From: an uncultured Lachnospiraceae bacterium
GTDB lineage: Bacteria; Bacillota; Clostridia; Lachnospirales; Lachnospiraceae
DNA length: 13,655 nt
Assembly (NCBI GenBank): GCA_910585395.1
Contig: CAJUCK010000055.1
Span: forward strand, 4,258 to 17,912
Direction of reading: 5' to 3'
Shown here: positions 6,450 to 13,655 of the stretch, in pieces
How positions within the stretch are numbered: the stretch's first letter is position 1
How the letters are laid out: every line of letters begins with the position of its first letter
Made by a program: the position numbers and the translations under genes
Notes under the pieces: model-generated
Databases searched by the model: none
What the model was told of the DNA's origin: nothing
The model's input: only the letters and a program-made list of their open reading frames with translations

Positions 6450-8898
6450 ACAGTATACAGACCAGGCAAAAAAGGCACTGGAGCTTGCAGGAAAATTGTC
6501 TAAAAAGCTCTCGCATAATTATGTGGGAACTGAGCATATTCTTGCGGGCATGATACAGGAAAAGCATGGAGTGGCAAGCCAGGTGCTTGCTGATAATCAG
6601 GTGGAAGAGCATAAACTTTTGGAGCTGATTGAGGATTTGATTGCACCAGGAGAGGGAGTACTGCTTTTGGACCGAGACGGATATTCACCCAGAACCCAGA
6701 AGGTTTTGGCTACAGCGGAAAAGGAAGCTAATCGATTTAACAGTGAAAAGATAGGGACAGAACATTTGCTGCTTTCCATTTTGAAAGAAAATGAGTCGGC
6801 AGCCGTGCGCCTTTTAAATACGATGGATGTTAATCTGCAGAAGTTGTATATAGATCTTCTGGTAGCCATGGGGGAAGAAGGAAGTTTTTCCAGGGAAGAG
6901 ATGAAGTCAGCAAAGAGCAGAAAGAAAAATCTTGAAGCTACTCCAGTACTGGACCAGTATTCAAGAGATCTTACCAGGCTTGCACTGGAAGGAAAGCTGG
7001 ACCCAGTGTTTGGGCGAGAAGATGAAATTCGCAGGGTAATTCAGATTTTAAGCCGACGGGGTAAGAATAATCCATGTCTGATAGGAGAACCTGGCGTGGG
7101 GAAGACCGCTATTGCAGAAGGTCTTGCACAGCAGATCTCTTTGGGGCTGGTTCCAGAATCCGTATCTGGGAAACGAGTTATTACACTGGATCTTTCCAGC
7201 ATGATTGCTGGTTCGAAGTACAGAGGTGAGTTTGAAGAGCGTATCAAGAAAGTAATCCGTGAAGTAATTGGAGCAGGAAATATTCTTTTATTTATGGATG
7301 AACTGCATACAATTATCGGAGCCGGAGGTGCAGAAGGCGCTATGGACGCTTCCAATATTTTGAAGCCTTATCTGGCCAGGGGCGAACTGCAGATGATCGG
7401 CGCTACCACAGTGGAAGAATACCGGAAATATATTGAGAAGGATGCGGCGCTGGAACGGCGTTTTCAGCCTGTTATGGTGGAAGAGCCTTCAGTGGAAGCC
7501 ACTATCGAGATATTGAAAGGGCTGCGCAAATTTTACGAGAAACATCATCAGGTTGTAATTTCAGATGAAGGTGTGGAAGCTGCTGCACGGCTTTCTGAGC
7601 GTTATGTTACAGATCGTTTTCTGCCGGATAAGGCGATTGACCTGATGGATGAGGCGTCTGCGCGGGTTCGTCTTGTAGGCGTAAAGTATTATGCACAGCT
7701 GCAGGAAATGGTTCTGGAAATCAACAGTGTGGCAGAAGAATTGGAAGAGGCCATTCAGAACATGGAGCTGGATTTTGCTTCTGAATTACGTGAGAAAAAG
7801 GAAAGATTGCAGCGGGAATACGAGAAATTGCAGAAAAAGATAAAAAAGTCCTTGAAGCAGAAGAAGCAAGAAGTAGGTGAAAATGAAATTGCAGAGGTGG
7901 TAGCGCAGTGGACGAAAATACCTGTGAAGAGACTTGCAGAGGAAGAGACGTCAAAGCTTCGCAAATTGGAGAGTGTGCTTCATAGACGTGTCATAGGCCA
8001 GGAAGAAGCGGTCAGTGCCGTAGCAAAGGCAGTGCGCCGTGGCAGAGTAGGGCTGAAAGATCCCGCACGGCCGATCGGTTCCTTTTTATTTCTGGGTCCC
8101 ACAGGTGTAGGAAAGACAGAAATTTCCAAAGCTCTGGCAGAGGCTATGTTTGGCAGTGAAGAGTCTATGGTGCGGGTTGATATGTCAGAATACATGGAAA
8201 AGCATAGTGTGTCTAAAATGATTGGGTCTCCTCCAGGTTATGTAGGGTATGATGAAGGGGGGCAGCTGAGCGAAAAAGTAAGGCGCAGTCCCTATTCTGT
8301 GATCTTATTTGATGAGATTGAGAAAGCTCATCCAGATGTGTTTAACATACTGCTGCAAGTACTGGACGATGGACACATCACAGACGCCCAAGGCAGAAAA
8401 GTAGATTTTAAAAATACCATTATCATTATGACTTCCAATGCAGGAGCACAGTCTATTATTGAGCCCAAGGCACTGGGATTTGCTTCAGTGGAAGATGAAA
8501 AACATAATTATGATCGTATGAAGAGCAGTGTTATGGAGGAAGTCCGCAGGATATTTAAACCTGAATTTCTCAATCGTATTGATGAAACAATTGTGTTCCA
8601 TACATTGAGCAGAGAAGACATGAAAAAAATTATAACACTTTTGTCCAAAACTCTTATTCAGCGGTGCCAGGACCAAATGGGCGTTACGCTTCATATTAAC
8701 GGAAGTGTTAAAAGCCATATTGTGGAAACTGCGTATGAACCAAAATATGGGGCACGTCCTCTGCGCAGAAAAATTCAGAATGAGCTGGAAGACAGGCTGG
8801 CTGAAGAGGTTCTTGCAGGCAGAATCAAGGCTGGCGACCAGGTGGAAGCCACTATGCGCAAAAAAGAAGTGGCATTTGTGGTGAAGAGAGAAAAATAG
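6442..8898 (+). CDS. clpC: ClpC-type AAA+ unfoldase (Clp ATPase)
   Basis: An 818-residue Hsp100 protein, close to the roughly 810 residues of Bacillus ClpC. Two Clp-N repeats occupy about 1-145. The first AAA+ module has Walker A GEPGVGKT at 215-222 and Walker B with Asp286-Glu287 (FMDELH). A coiled middle domain of ClpC type lies at about 415-480 (DFASELREKKERLQ), much shorter than in ClpB. The second module has GPTGVGKT at 552-559 and Walker B with Asp624-Glu625 (LFDEIEKAH). An LGF loop after the second module fits ClpP docking. The protein unfolds substrates and feeds them to ClpP in the cytoplasm. Start ATG 6442 follows AGGAGGG at 6431-6437 and overlaps gntR. clpP is not in the window. 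All catalytic motifs are intact. Expected heat-shock operators (CtsR, CIRCE) were not seen upstream. Confidence 0.96.
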   Translation: MHKQYTDQAKKALELAGKLSKKLSHNYVGTEHILAGMIQEKHGVASQVLADNQVEEHKLLELIEDLIAPGEGVLLLDRDGYSPRTQKVLATAEKEANRFNSEKIGTEHLLLSILKENESAAVRLLNTMDVNLQKLYIDLLVAMGEEGSFSREEMKSAKSRKKNLEATPVLDQYSRDLTRLALEGKLDPVFGREDEIRRVIQILSRRGKNNPCLIGEPGVGKTAIAEGLAQQISLGLVPESVSGKRVITLDLSSMIAGSKYRGEFEERIKKVIREVIGAGNILLFMDELHTIIGAGGAEGAMDASNILKPYLARGELQMIGATTVEEYRKYIEKDAALERRFQPVMVEEPSVEATIEILKGLRKFYEKHHQVVISDEGVEAAARLSERYVTDRFLPDKAIDLMDEASARVRLVGVKYYAQLQEMVLEINSVAEELEEAIQNMELDFASELREKKERLQREYEKLQKKIKKSLKQKKQEVGENEIAEVVAQWTKIPVKRLAEEETSKLRKLESVLHRRVIGQEEAVSAVAKAVRRGRVGLKDPARPIGSFLFLGPTGVGKTEISKALAEAMFGSEESMVRVDMSEYMEKHSVSKMIGSPPGYVGYDEGGQLSEKVRRSPYSVILFDEIEKAHPDVFNILLQVLDDGHITDAQGRKVDFKNTIIIMTSNAGAQSIIEPKALGFASVEDEKHNYDRMKSSVMEEVRRIFKPEFLNRIDETIVFHTLSREDMKKIITLLSKTLIQRCQDQMGVTLHINGSVKSHIVETAYEPKYGARPLRRKIQNELEDRLAEEVLAGRIKAGDQVEATMRKKEVAFVVKREK

Positions 8899-8899
8899 T

Positions 8900-8929
8900 C
8901 TGGCAAACAAAAGAAATGTATAGTATAAT
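8900..8929 (+). promoter_or_regulatory. Sigma-A promoter for the 138-residue protein gene
   Basis: CTGGCA (8900-8905, 4 of 6 matches to TTGACA) and a perfect TATAAT (8924-8929) with an 18-nt spacer begin right after the clpC stop. The predicted start point is near 8936, about 33 nt before ATG 8969. Confidence 0.65.
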
Positions 8930-8968
8930 ATGGCTATACCATGAAGATATCAACAGGAGGATAATAAA

Positions 8969-9385
8969 ATGGCTGTAGTAGAAGAACTGATTCGTACCGA
9001 GAATAATGAGACTCTTAGTTTCGGAAATTATAAGCTGGATAAGAAGTCTAAGCTGGATAATTTTGAATTTGGAGGAGATTTGTATAAAGTCAAAACCTTT
9101 AAAGAGATTACCAAGTTAGAGCGTAATGGTATGTTTGTATATGAATCTGTACCTGGGACCACGGTAAATCAACTTAAGGTGACAGACAGGGGAGTGGAAT
9201 TTCAGGTGGAAGGACCAGAGGATGCGCAGATCACTCTGGAACTGGAAGAACAGACGGAGTATAAAGTGACAGTAAATCATACAGATGCTGGTCAGATGAA
9301 GACCAATCTTGGAGGGAAATTGAGTATCAGCGTGGAGTTAAATGAAGGAAATCCAATTACTGTTGAAATTGAGAAGATAGGATAG
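8969..9385 (+). CDS. Conserved small protein of unknown function
   Basis: A 138-residue acidic protein without signal peptide, membrane segment or cysteine. It begins MAVVEELIRTENNETLSFGN and contains a well-defined ITKLERNGMFVYESVPG stretch in the middle. The second half alternates short polar and aliphatic residues (VEFQVEG, ITLELEE, LSISVELNEG), which suggests a beta-sandwich. From recall, close relatives occur in many Lachnospiraceae, some carrying an 'endosialidase' label that nothing here supports. The start has AGGAGG at 8955-8960 with 8-nt spacing, and the gene has its own promoter after clpC. It sits between clpC and radA and may be highly expressed. I can give no function. Confidence 0.8.
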   Translation: MAVVEELIRTENNETLSFGNYKLDKKSKLDNFEFGGDLYKVKTFKEITKLERNGMFVYESVPGTTVNQLKVTDRGVEFQVEGPEDAQITLELEEQTEYKVTVNHTDAGQMKTNLGGKLSISVELNEGNPITVEIEKIG

Positions 9386-9401
9386 ATCATTTATCATGCA
9401 A

Positions 9402-9444
9402 AAGGCGCCTCAGAAGCCATGAACAGAAGGCTTAGGGGCGCCTT
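9402..9444 (+). repeat. Two-part hairpin between the 138-residue gene and radA
   Basis: Outer arms AAGGCGCC (9402-9409) and GGCGCCTT (9437-9444) and inner arms AAGCC (9414-9418) and GGCTT (9429-9433) are each perfectly complementary. They are separated by a small internal loop (4 and 3 nt) and capped by a 10-nt loop. No T-run follows on the + strand (AAGTAATGCC comes next), so it is not a classical intrinsic terminator. It could be an attenuator, an RNA-end stabiliser or a processing site between the two genes. Confidence 0.6.
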
Positions 9445-9484
9445 AAGTAATGCCGTTGCAGCAAGTGAAAGGAGCGGATTTTAA

Positions 9485-10848
9485 GTGGCAAAGCCAAAGA
9501 AGGTGAATATATATTTTTGTCAGTCCTGCGGTTATGAATCTTCTAAATGGATGGGGCAGTGTCCGGGATGCAGAGAATGGAATACATTTGTGGAAGAAGC
9601 TGTGGAGAAAAAATCAGCTGGAAAGATTAAGAGTGTTCAGGGAGGAAATGAAGAATTAAAGCCTGCCAAGATATCAGAAATTGATATGCAGTCAAAGCAA
9701 AGAATGAAGACGGGGTTTGAGGAACTGGACCGGGTATTGGGAGGCGGAATTGTTCCAGGCTCACTGGTATTGGTAGGAGGAGATCCAGGAAATCTACACT
9801 GCTGCTGCAGGTTTGTAGAAATTTAACACAAAGCAGGGAGGTATTGTACATATCTGGCGAGGAATCTCTTCAGCAGATTAAAATGCGCGCTCAGCGCATT
9901 GGCGAGTTTTCGGACAGACTCCAGATATTTTGCGATACCAGCCTAGAGCGTATTGAGCAGGTGATAGAGCGGGAAAAACCACAGGTGGTAATTGTGGATT
10001 CCATTCAGACCATGTACAGTGAGCAGGTGGGCTCTGCTCCGGGAAGCGTGTCTCAGGTAAGAGAGACAACAGCAAGACTTCTGCAGATTGCAAAGGGACG
10101 GGATATTACAGTATTTATTGTAGGGCATGTGACAAAGGAAGGAGTAGTGGCAGGGCCAAGAGTGCTGGAACATATGGTGGATACAGTATTGTACTTTGAA
10201 GGTGACCGTCATGCTTCATATCGGATTTTGAGAGGGGTCAAGAACAGATTTGGTTCCACCAATGAGATTGGAGTATTTGAGATGAGAGAAGAGGGACTTC
10301 TGGAAGTAAAAAATCCCTCTGAATTTATGTTGAACGGAAAACCACAGGGAGCTTCCGGTTCTATTGTAGCCTGCTCTATGGAAGGAACGCGTCCAATTCT
10401 GGTGGAAATTCAGGCATTGGTCTGTCATAGTAATTTTGGTCTGCCAAGAAGAACTGCGGCGGGCACAGATCTGAATCGTGTAAATCTGTTAATGGCAGTT
10501 TTGGAAAAAAGAGGCGGTCTTTCTCTGTCCAGCTGTGATGCTTATGTTAATATTGCAGGCGGCATACGCATGAATGAACCTGCAATTGACCTGGGAATTG
10601 TAATGGCACTTGCCTCAAGCTTTCGCGATAAGGCTGTTGATGAAAAAATTATCTGCTTTGGAGAGGTTGGACTGAGTGGAGAAGTTCGTGCTGTGAATAT
10701 GGCGCAGCAGCGTGTTTCAGAAGCGAAGAAATTGGGATTTACAACATGTATTCTGCCCAAAGTCAGCATTTCTGGAATGACTGATGTAAAAGGTATAAAA
10801 ATCATTGGTGTTGAAAATATACGCGAAGCCATTGGCTGGATTAGATAG
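9485..10848 (+). pseudogene. radA: radA/sms DNA repair ATPase, disrupted by a frameshift in Walker A
   Basis: RadA helps recombination by moving and processing DNA branches using ATP. The N-terminal C4 zinc finger (Cys12, 15, 26, 29) is intact. The first frame runs into the P-loop at GDPG (9779-9790) and then stops at 9824-9826. The rest follows in the -1 frame: KST from base 9790, Walker B VVIVDS (9985-10002), the RadA-specific KNRFG (10240-10254) and the Lon-like C-terminal domain to TAG 10846-10848. The family motif GDPGIGKST needs 27 nt; here 20 are present, so 7 nt are missing and the Ile-Gly before the Lys is lost. Restoring them would give about 456 residues, the normal length. No other damage is visible. 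Start GTG 9485 has AAAGGAG before it. TTG 9844 could restart the second part, but without a P-loop. Confidence 0.88.
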
Positions 10849-10849
10849 G

Positions 10850-10893
10850 AAAAAGAATCCGCAGACATGAAAATTGTCTGAGGATTCTTTTTT
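10850..10893. terminator. Bidirectional intrinsic terminator between radA and the metal ATPase gene
   Basis: AAAAAGAATCC (10850-10860) pairs with GGATTCTTTTT (10882-10892), and inner CAGAC (10862-10866) pairs with GTCTG (10876-10880). The + strand side ends in six T; the - strand side ends in five T after TTC. It serves radA and the convergent ATPase gene, whose stop is 16 nt away. Confidence 0.9.
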
Positions 10894-10908
10894 AATTGCA
10901 CAACCTGT

Positions 10909-13227
10909 CTATGTGTAATTTTTTCGATATAATGTCCGAATAGAATTCAGGACGCATAACATGGCGACACCGCTGTCAGCAAAGACTGCCATCCACATTG
11001 AGGCATATCCTGCCAAACCGAGAAGCATGACGAGCCCTTTGACGATCAGTGCAAAAACTACATTCTGCCATGCAGTCCGAGTGGTAGCTCTGGCAATGGA
11101 TATAGATTGTGGAACAGCTTCCATGTTGGAAGTCATAAATACGACATCAGCAGCTTCAATTGCAGCATCAGCGCCGTTGCCCATAGCGGCGCCTACATCA
11201 GCGCCGGCAAGAACAGGAGCATCGTTAATGCCATCGCCTACAAACATAACCGCGCCGTTTTTGCTGCGGATTTCCTGAAGATGCGATAGTTTATCTTCTG
11301 GAAGCAGGCGAGCGTGAATTTCATCTATTCCGGTTTCAGAAGCTACCGCTTGAGCATTGTCTTGTGTATCTCCTGTCAGCATTGCAGTGGAAATATGCAG
11401 TTTTTTAAGGGCAGCGATGGCGCCAGAAGCCTCTGGTTTGATGGTATCGGAAATTATCAGCATGCCGGCAAAGGAACCATTTACGGCAACAAATATTTCT
11501 GTACCGTGAGCTGTCTGGGAGGGAAGAGAAAAATTGATTTCAAACTTTTCCATCAGTTTGCGGTTTCCAACAAGTATTTCCCTGGAAGCAAGCTGGGCTT
11601 GTATGCCGTGCCCGGCAATTTCCTGAAGTGCAGATGGGTTCTCCAGAGCCAGGCGCTGCTTTTGGGCAGCATCTGTAATACTGACACCAATAGGATGTGT
11701 GGAATGCTGTTCGCAGCTTGCGCAGAGAGCAAGCAGTTCCTCTTCACTGAAACCGTCAGCGGGAATCACTTGCTGTAAAACAAAATTTCCCTGGGTAATA
11801 GTTCCCGTTTTATCCATGACAACAGTGGAAATATGATTCAATGCTTCAATGGAAAGTCCTCCTTTAAACAGAATCCCTTTTTTAGAACCAGCGCCGATAC
11901 CTGAAAAGAAAGCAAGAGGAACACTCAGTACCAGTGCACAGGGACAGCTGATTACCAGAAATGTCAGCGCTGTATAAATCCAGTGTCCCCAATTTCCAGT
12001 AATCAGAGAAGGAAAAACTGCCGTTATGACAGCAGCCATAACTACAAAAGGAGTGTAGATTCTGGAAAAACGTGTAATAAAACGGTCAATTTTGGGCTTG
12101 CTTGCAGCGGCATTTTCCACGGAATCCAGAATTCTTGTAACCATAGAATGCTCTAATGATTTCTCTGCCTGAATTTTTAATTGTCCAGCTGTGTTGATAC
12201 ATCCAGAAGTAACGGTATCACCTGGGCTGACTTTTACAGGGACAGGTTCTCCCGTAAGAGGAGAAGTATCCAGGCGGCTCTCACCTTCTATAACAATACT
12301 GTCCAGTGGAATGCGGTCGCCTGGGCGGACAATTAGAAGGTCGCCGGGCTGCGCATCCTCTGCTGGAATCTCTTTGATGGAGGTTCCAATTACAAGATTT
12401 ACTGTTTCAGGACGCAGATCCACTGCATCCATAATCTGGGAACGGCTGCGTGAAACGGCAGTTTCTTCGAAATATTCTCCAATCCGATAAAACAGCATAA
12501 CGCCGACAGCTTCTGCAAATTCACCGATGGCAAATGCCCCCAGGGTGGCAAGGCTCATGAGAAAATTTTCATCAAAAATCTGGCCTCTAATAAGATTTTT
12601 GGCAGCAGTAAGTAAAATTTGGCTTCCTAAGATAAGATAGGCTATGAAAAATAGTGCGGTAGAAAGTGCTGCAATTTCTATCCCAAGGTATTCCAAGGAT
12701 TCTCCTGCAATGAAAAGGAGAGCGCCTGCAAGAATGAAAATCAGATCTCTTTGGTGTTCACTTAATAAATGCTGGTGATTTTCTGCGTTCTGTAAAGCTT
12801 TTTTTCCCTTCTGATTAGATTGCTGCTTCTTTACGATAACATCAGATTCTATGGAAGAGCAGATATTTTGAAACTCTGCGATTAGTTCTGATTCCTTTTT
12901 GGCTGCTTCTGGGGTTACGGAGACTCGAAGCTGTTTTGTGGCAAAAGTGAGGGTGGCAGCATGGACGCCAGGAAGCTGGCTGATACGGCTCTCCATTTTG
13001 GCGGCGCAGTTGGCGCAGCCAAGGTTTTCTATCAGACAGGTAAATTTAATTCCATCGGTCAGGAACGCGTCGCTGTGTGCAGAATGATCTGTATGCTGGT
13101 AATGATGTTCATGTCCGCAGCAGCAGGAATCCTCATGTTCGTGCTGGCGGTCATGTTCATGGCTGTGCTCATGGCAGTGTTTATGCTGATGTTCATGAAT
13201 GTGCTCTGAGTGGTTGTGTTCATGCAT
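10909..13227 (-). CDS. P1B-2-type heavy-metal (Zn/Cd/Pb) exporting ATPase with His-rich N-terminus
   Basis: A 772-residue membrane ATPase. Residues 1-51 are His-rich (20 His) with a CCC at 35-37. One heavy-metal-associated domain follows with GCANC at 70-74. About eight membrane helices surround the core: TGE at 325-327 (actuator), SCPC at 427-430 in the metal-binding helix, DKTGT at 472-476 with phosphorylated Asp472, HP at 511-512 and GDGIND at 664-669. CPC together with Lys730 and Asp751 in the last two helices is the mark of the P1B-2 subgroup (CadA/ZntA), which expels Zn, Cd or Pb. The start has AGGAGGT 6 nt ahead. The promoter carries a metal-sensor-type palindrome, so induction by metal is likely. 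It runs convergent to radA. Not a copper pump by these residues. Confidence 0.93.
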   Translation of the reverse strand: MHEHNHSEHIHEHQHKHCHEHSHEHDRQHEHEDSCCCGHEHHYQHTDHSAHSDAFLTDGIKFTCLIENLGCANCAAKMESRISQLPGVHAATLTFATKQLRVSVTPEAAKKESELIAEFQNICSSIESDVIVKKQQSNQKGKKALQNAENHQHLLSEHQRDLIFILAGALLFIAGESLEYLGIEIAALSTALFFIAYLILGSQILLTAAKNLIRGQIFDENFLMSLATLGAFAIGEFAEAVGVMLFYRIGEYFEETAVSRSRSQIMDAVDLRPETVNLVIGTSIKEIPAEDAQPGDLLIVRPGDRIPLDSIVIEGESRLDTSPLTGEPVPVKVSPGDTVTSGCINTAGQLKIQAEKSLEHSMVTRILDSVENAAASKPKIDRFITRFSRIYTPFVVMAAVITAVFPSLITGNWGHWIYTALTFLVISCPCALVLSVPLAFFSGIGAGSKKGILFKGGLSIEALNHISTVVMDKTGTITQGNFVLQQVIPADGFSEEELLALCASCEQHSTHPIGVSITDAAQKQRLALENPSALQEIAGHGIQAQLASREILVGNRKLMEKFEINFSLPSQTAHGTEIFVAVNGSFAGMLIISDTIKPEASGAIAALKKLHISTAMLTGDTQDNAQAVASETGIDEIHARLLPEDKLSHLQEIRSKNGAVMFVGDGINDAPVLAGADVGAAMGNGADAAIEAADVVFMTSNMEAVPQSISIARATTRTAWQNVVFALIVKGLVMLLGLAGYASMWMAVFADSGVAMLCVLNSIRTLYRKNYT

Positions 13228-13282
13228 AAAAGTACCTCCTTAATATATAGATATAATTCACATTTTTAATGTAATAAATGCA

Positions 13283-13304
13283 CATATGAATAAGTGTTCA
13301 TATG
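13283..13304. promoter_or_regulatory. ArsR/SmtB-family operator palindrome
   Basis: CATATGAA (13283-13290) and TTCATATG (13297-13304) are perfect inverted arms with a 6-nt centre. The ATATGAA...TTCATAT form resembles operators of CzrA, SmtB and related metal-sensing repressors. It lies just downstream of the ATPase promoter's -10, over the expected start point, where a bound repressor would block transcription until metal releases it. No arsR-type gene is in the window. Confidence 0.75.
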
Positions 13305-13307
13305 AAT

Positions 13308-13336
13308 ATTAAATCATAATAATGGAGCAATGTCAA
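13308..13336 (-). promoter_or_regulatory. Sigma-A promoter of the metal ATPase gene
   Basis: Read on the - strand, TTGACA (13336-13331) and TTTAAT (13313-13308) are separated by 17 nt: a perfect -35 and a 5 of 6 -10. The predicted start point is near 13301, giving a leader of about 75 nt, and falls inside the palindrome at 13283-13304. Confidence 0.8.
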
Positions 13337-13494
13337 TATGTATTATAAAATTTGTGGCAGCCGTTTAAGAGGGGGAGCCAATTAAATAGGAGATTAATAC
13401 TGTACAATTATCCAATCAATGAAAAAACAGAATATTCAAACAATAGTTGGAAAAAATAGCAAAAAACTTACTTTAATTTTTTGGGGAAAATTTG

Positions 13495-13523
13495 TTGACA
13501 TTGAAAAGTAATCATGATATTAT
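13495..13523 (+). promoter_or_regulatory. Upstream promoter of a tandem pair leaving the window
   Basis: TTGACA (13495-13500), a 17-nt spacer, then TATTAT (13518-13523), preceded by A/T tracts like an UP element. Its transcript would begin near 13530, at a GC-rich hairpin. Confidence 0.7.
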
Positions 13524-13527
13524 AACA

Positions 13528-13552
13528 TTCGTCGCCGGGAACGGCGGTCGAA
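13528..13552 (+). repeat. GC-rich hairpin with GGAA loop at the start point of the upstream promoter
   Basis: CGCCG (13533-13537) and CGGCG (13542-13546) close a GGAA tetraloop (GNRA type). TTCG (13528-13531) and CGAA (13549-13552) extend it across a small internal loop. It would lie at the very 5' end of the transcript. Confidence 0.6.
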
Positions 13553-13554
13553 AA

Positions 13555-13605
13555 TTGTAAATCGATGTCACAGATGAAAAAGCTGGTTGAAACAAAGATT
13601 TACAA
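13555..13605 (+). repeat. 9-bp inverted repeat in the leader between the tandem promoters
   Basis: TTGTAAATC (13555-13563) and GATTTACAA (13597-13605) are perfect inverted arms with a 33-nt loop, followed by A-rich sequence. In RNA from the upstream promoter it would form a second stem. It has no U-run on the + strand and is not a terminator in that direction. Confidence 0.5.
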
Positions 13606-13622
13606 AAAAATAAAAAAACTGC

Positions 13623-13651
13623 TTGACAGCGAGAGACAAGTATGATAAGAT
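13623..13651 (+). promoter_or_regulatory. Downstream promoter of the tandem pair
   Basis: TTGACA (13623-13628), a 17-nt spacer, then TAAGAT (13646-13651, 4 of 6 matches). Two strong promoters about 128 nt apart with no gene between them resemble the start of an rRNA operon; the target lies outside the window. Confidence 0.6.
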
Positions 13652-13655
13652 ATAG

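Larger units (their letters stand above)
13228..13655. other. 428-base gene-free stretch with divergent promoters
   Basis: Nearest the ATPase gene lie its leader, the ArsR-type palindrome and a - strand promoter (13234-13336). From about 13340 to 13494 the sequence is AT-rich without a supportable gene; the A/T tracts at 13450-13494 could act as an UP element. From 13495 two + strand promoters with structured sequence between them point out of the window. Confidence 0.7.

Noticed and set aside
8485..8910. 141-codon - strand open frame opposite the end of clpC
   Set aside because: It is a shadow of the conserved ClpC C-terminal domain, with no supporting start signal.
9790..9798. Programmed frameshift to rescue radA
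   Set aside because: Joining the frames here still leaves GDPG-KST without Ile-Gly, so the P-loop would be defective; a deletion explains the sequence better.
10961..13209. Several + strand open frames (60-154 codons) opposite the ATPase gene
   Set aside because: They are antisense shadows of a gene with every P1B-2 motif intact; none has a recognisable product or good ribosome site.
13360..13494. Short coding gene or small RNA in the AT-rich stretch before the tandem promoters
   Set aside because: There is no open frame of useful length with a ribosome site, and no promoter-terminator pair.

Overview
The window looks like chromosomal DNA of a Gram-positive anaerobe of the class Clostridia, most likely Lachnospiraceae. 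This rests on strong AGGAGG-type ribosome sites, sigma-A promoters close to consensus, moderate GC, a clpC-radA neighbourhood without ctsR-mcsA-mcsB, and a DUF6320-type zinc-ribbon membrane protein. The family is inferred from recall of protein families, not from a search.

Layout on the + strand. (1) 2-262: the end of an aspartate kinase. (2) 304-3238: a tight three-gene cassette of a condensation-like acyltransferase, a zinc-ribbon membrane protein and an HSL-type esterase, overlapping by 4 nt and then spaced by 26 nt. (3) 3416-4192: a ZIP metal transporter. (4) 4207-8898: a near-perfect sigma-A promoter followed by a secreted, membrane-anchored protein with a cadherin-like domain, a GntR/YtrA-type regulator and clpC, which overlaps the regulator by 8 nt. 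(5) 8900-10848: a promoter, a 138-residue conserved protein of unknown function, a hairpin without a U-run, and radA. A two-way terminator (10850-10893) separates these from the - strand gene.

On the - strand, 13227-10909 encodes a His-rich Zn/Cd/Pb-type P1B-2 ATPase. Its promoter carries a perfect 8-6-8 palindrome of the ArsR/SmtB metal-sensor type over the start point. The last 160 bases, on the + strand, hold two strong promoters in tandem and structured leader sequence, as expected just upstream of a stable-RNA operon or another highly expressed gene beyond the window.

Two genes are broken as read here. radA has lost 7 nt inside its Walker A motif, which shifts the frame and removes two P-loop residues. 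The cadherin-like gene is frameshifted in its cytoplasmic tail. The tail continues in another frame as four tandem 48-bp (16-residue) repeats, and the repeat register points to two extra bases. These breaks, the unusual clpC neighbourhood, the uncharacterised acyltransferase cassette and the metal-sensor operator without a local sensor gene are the main points of interest. I saw no CRISPR array, insertion sequence, phage gene, tRNA or rRNA.
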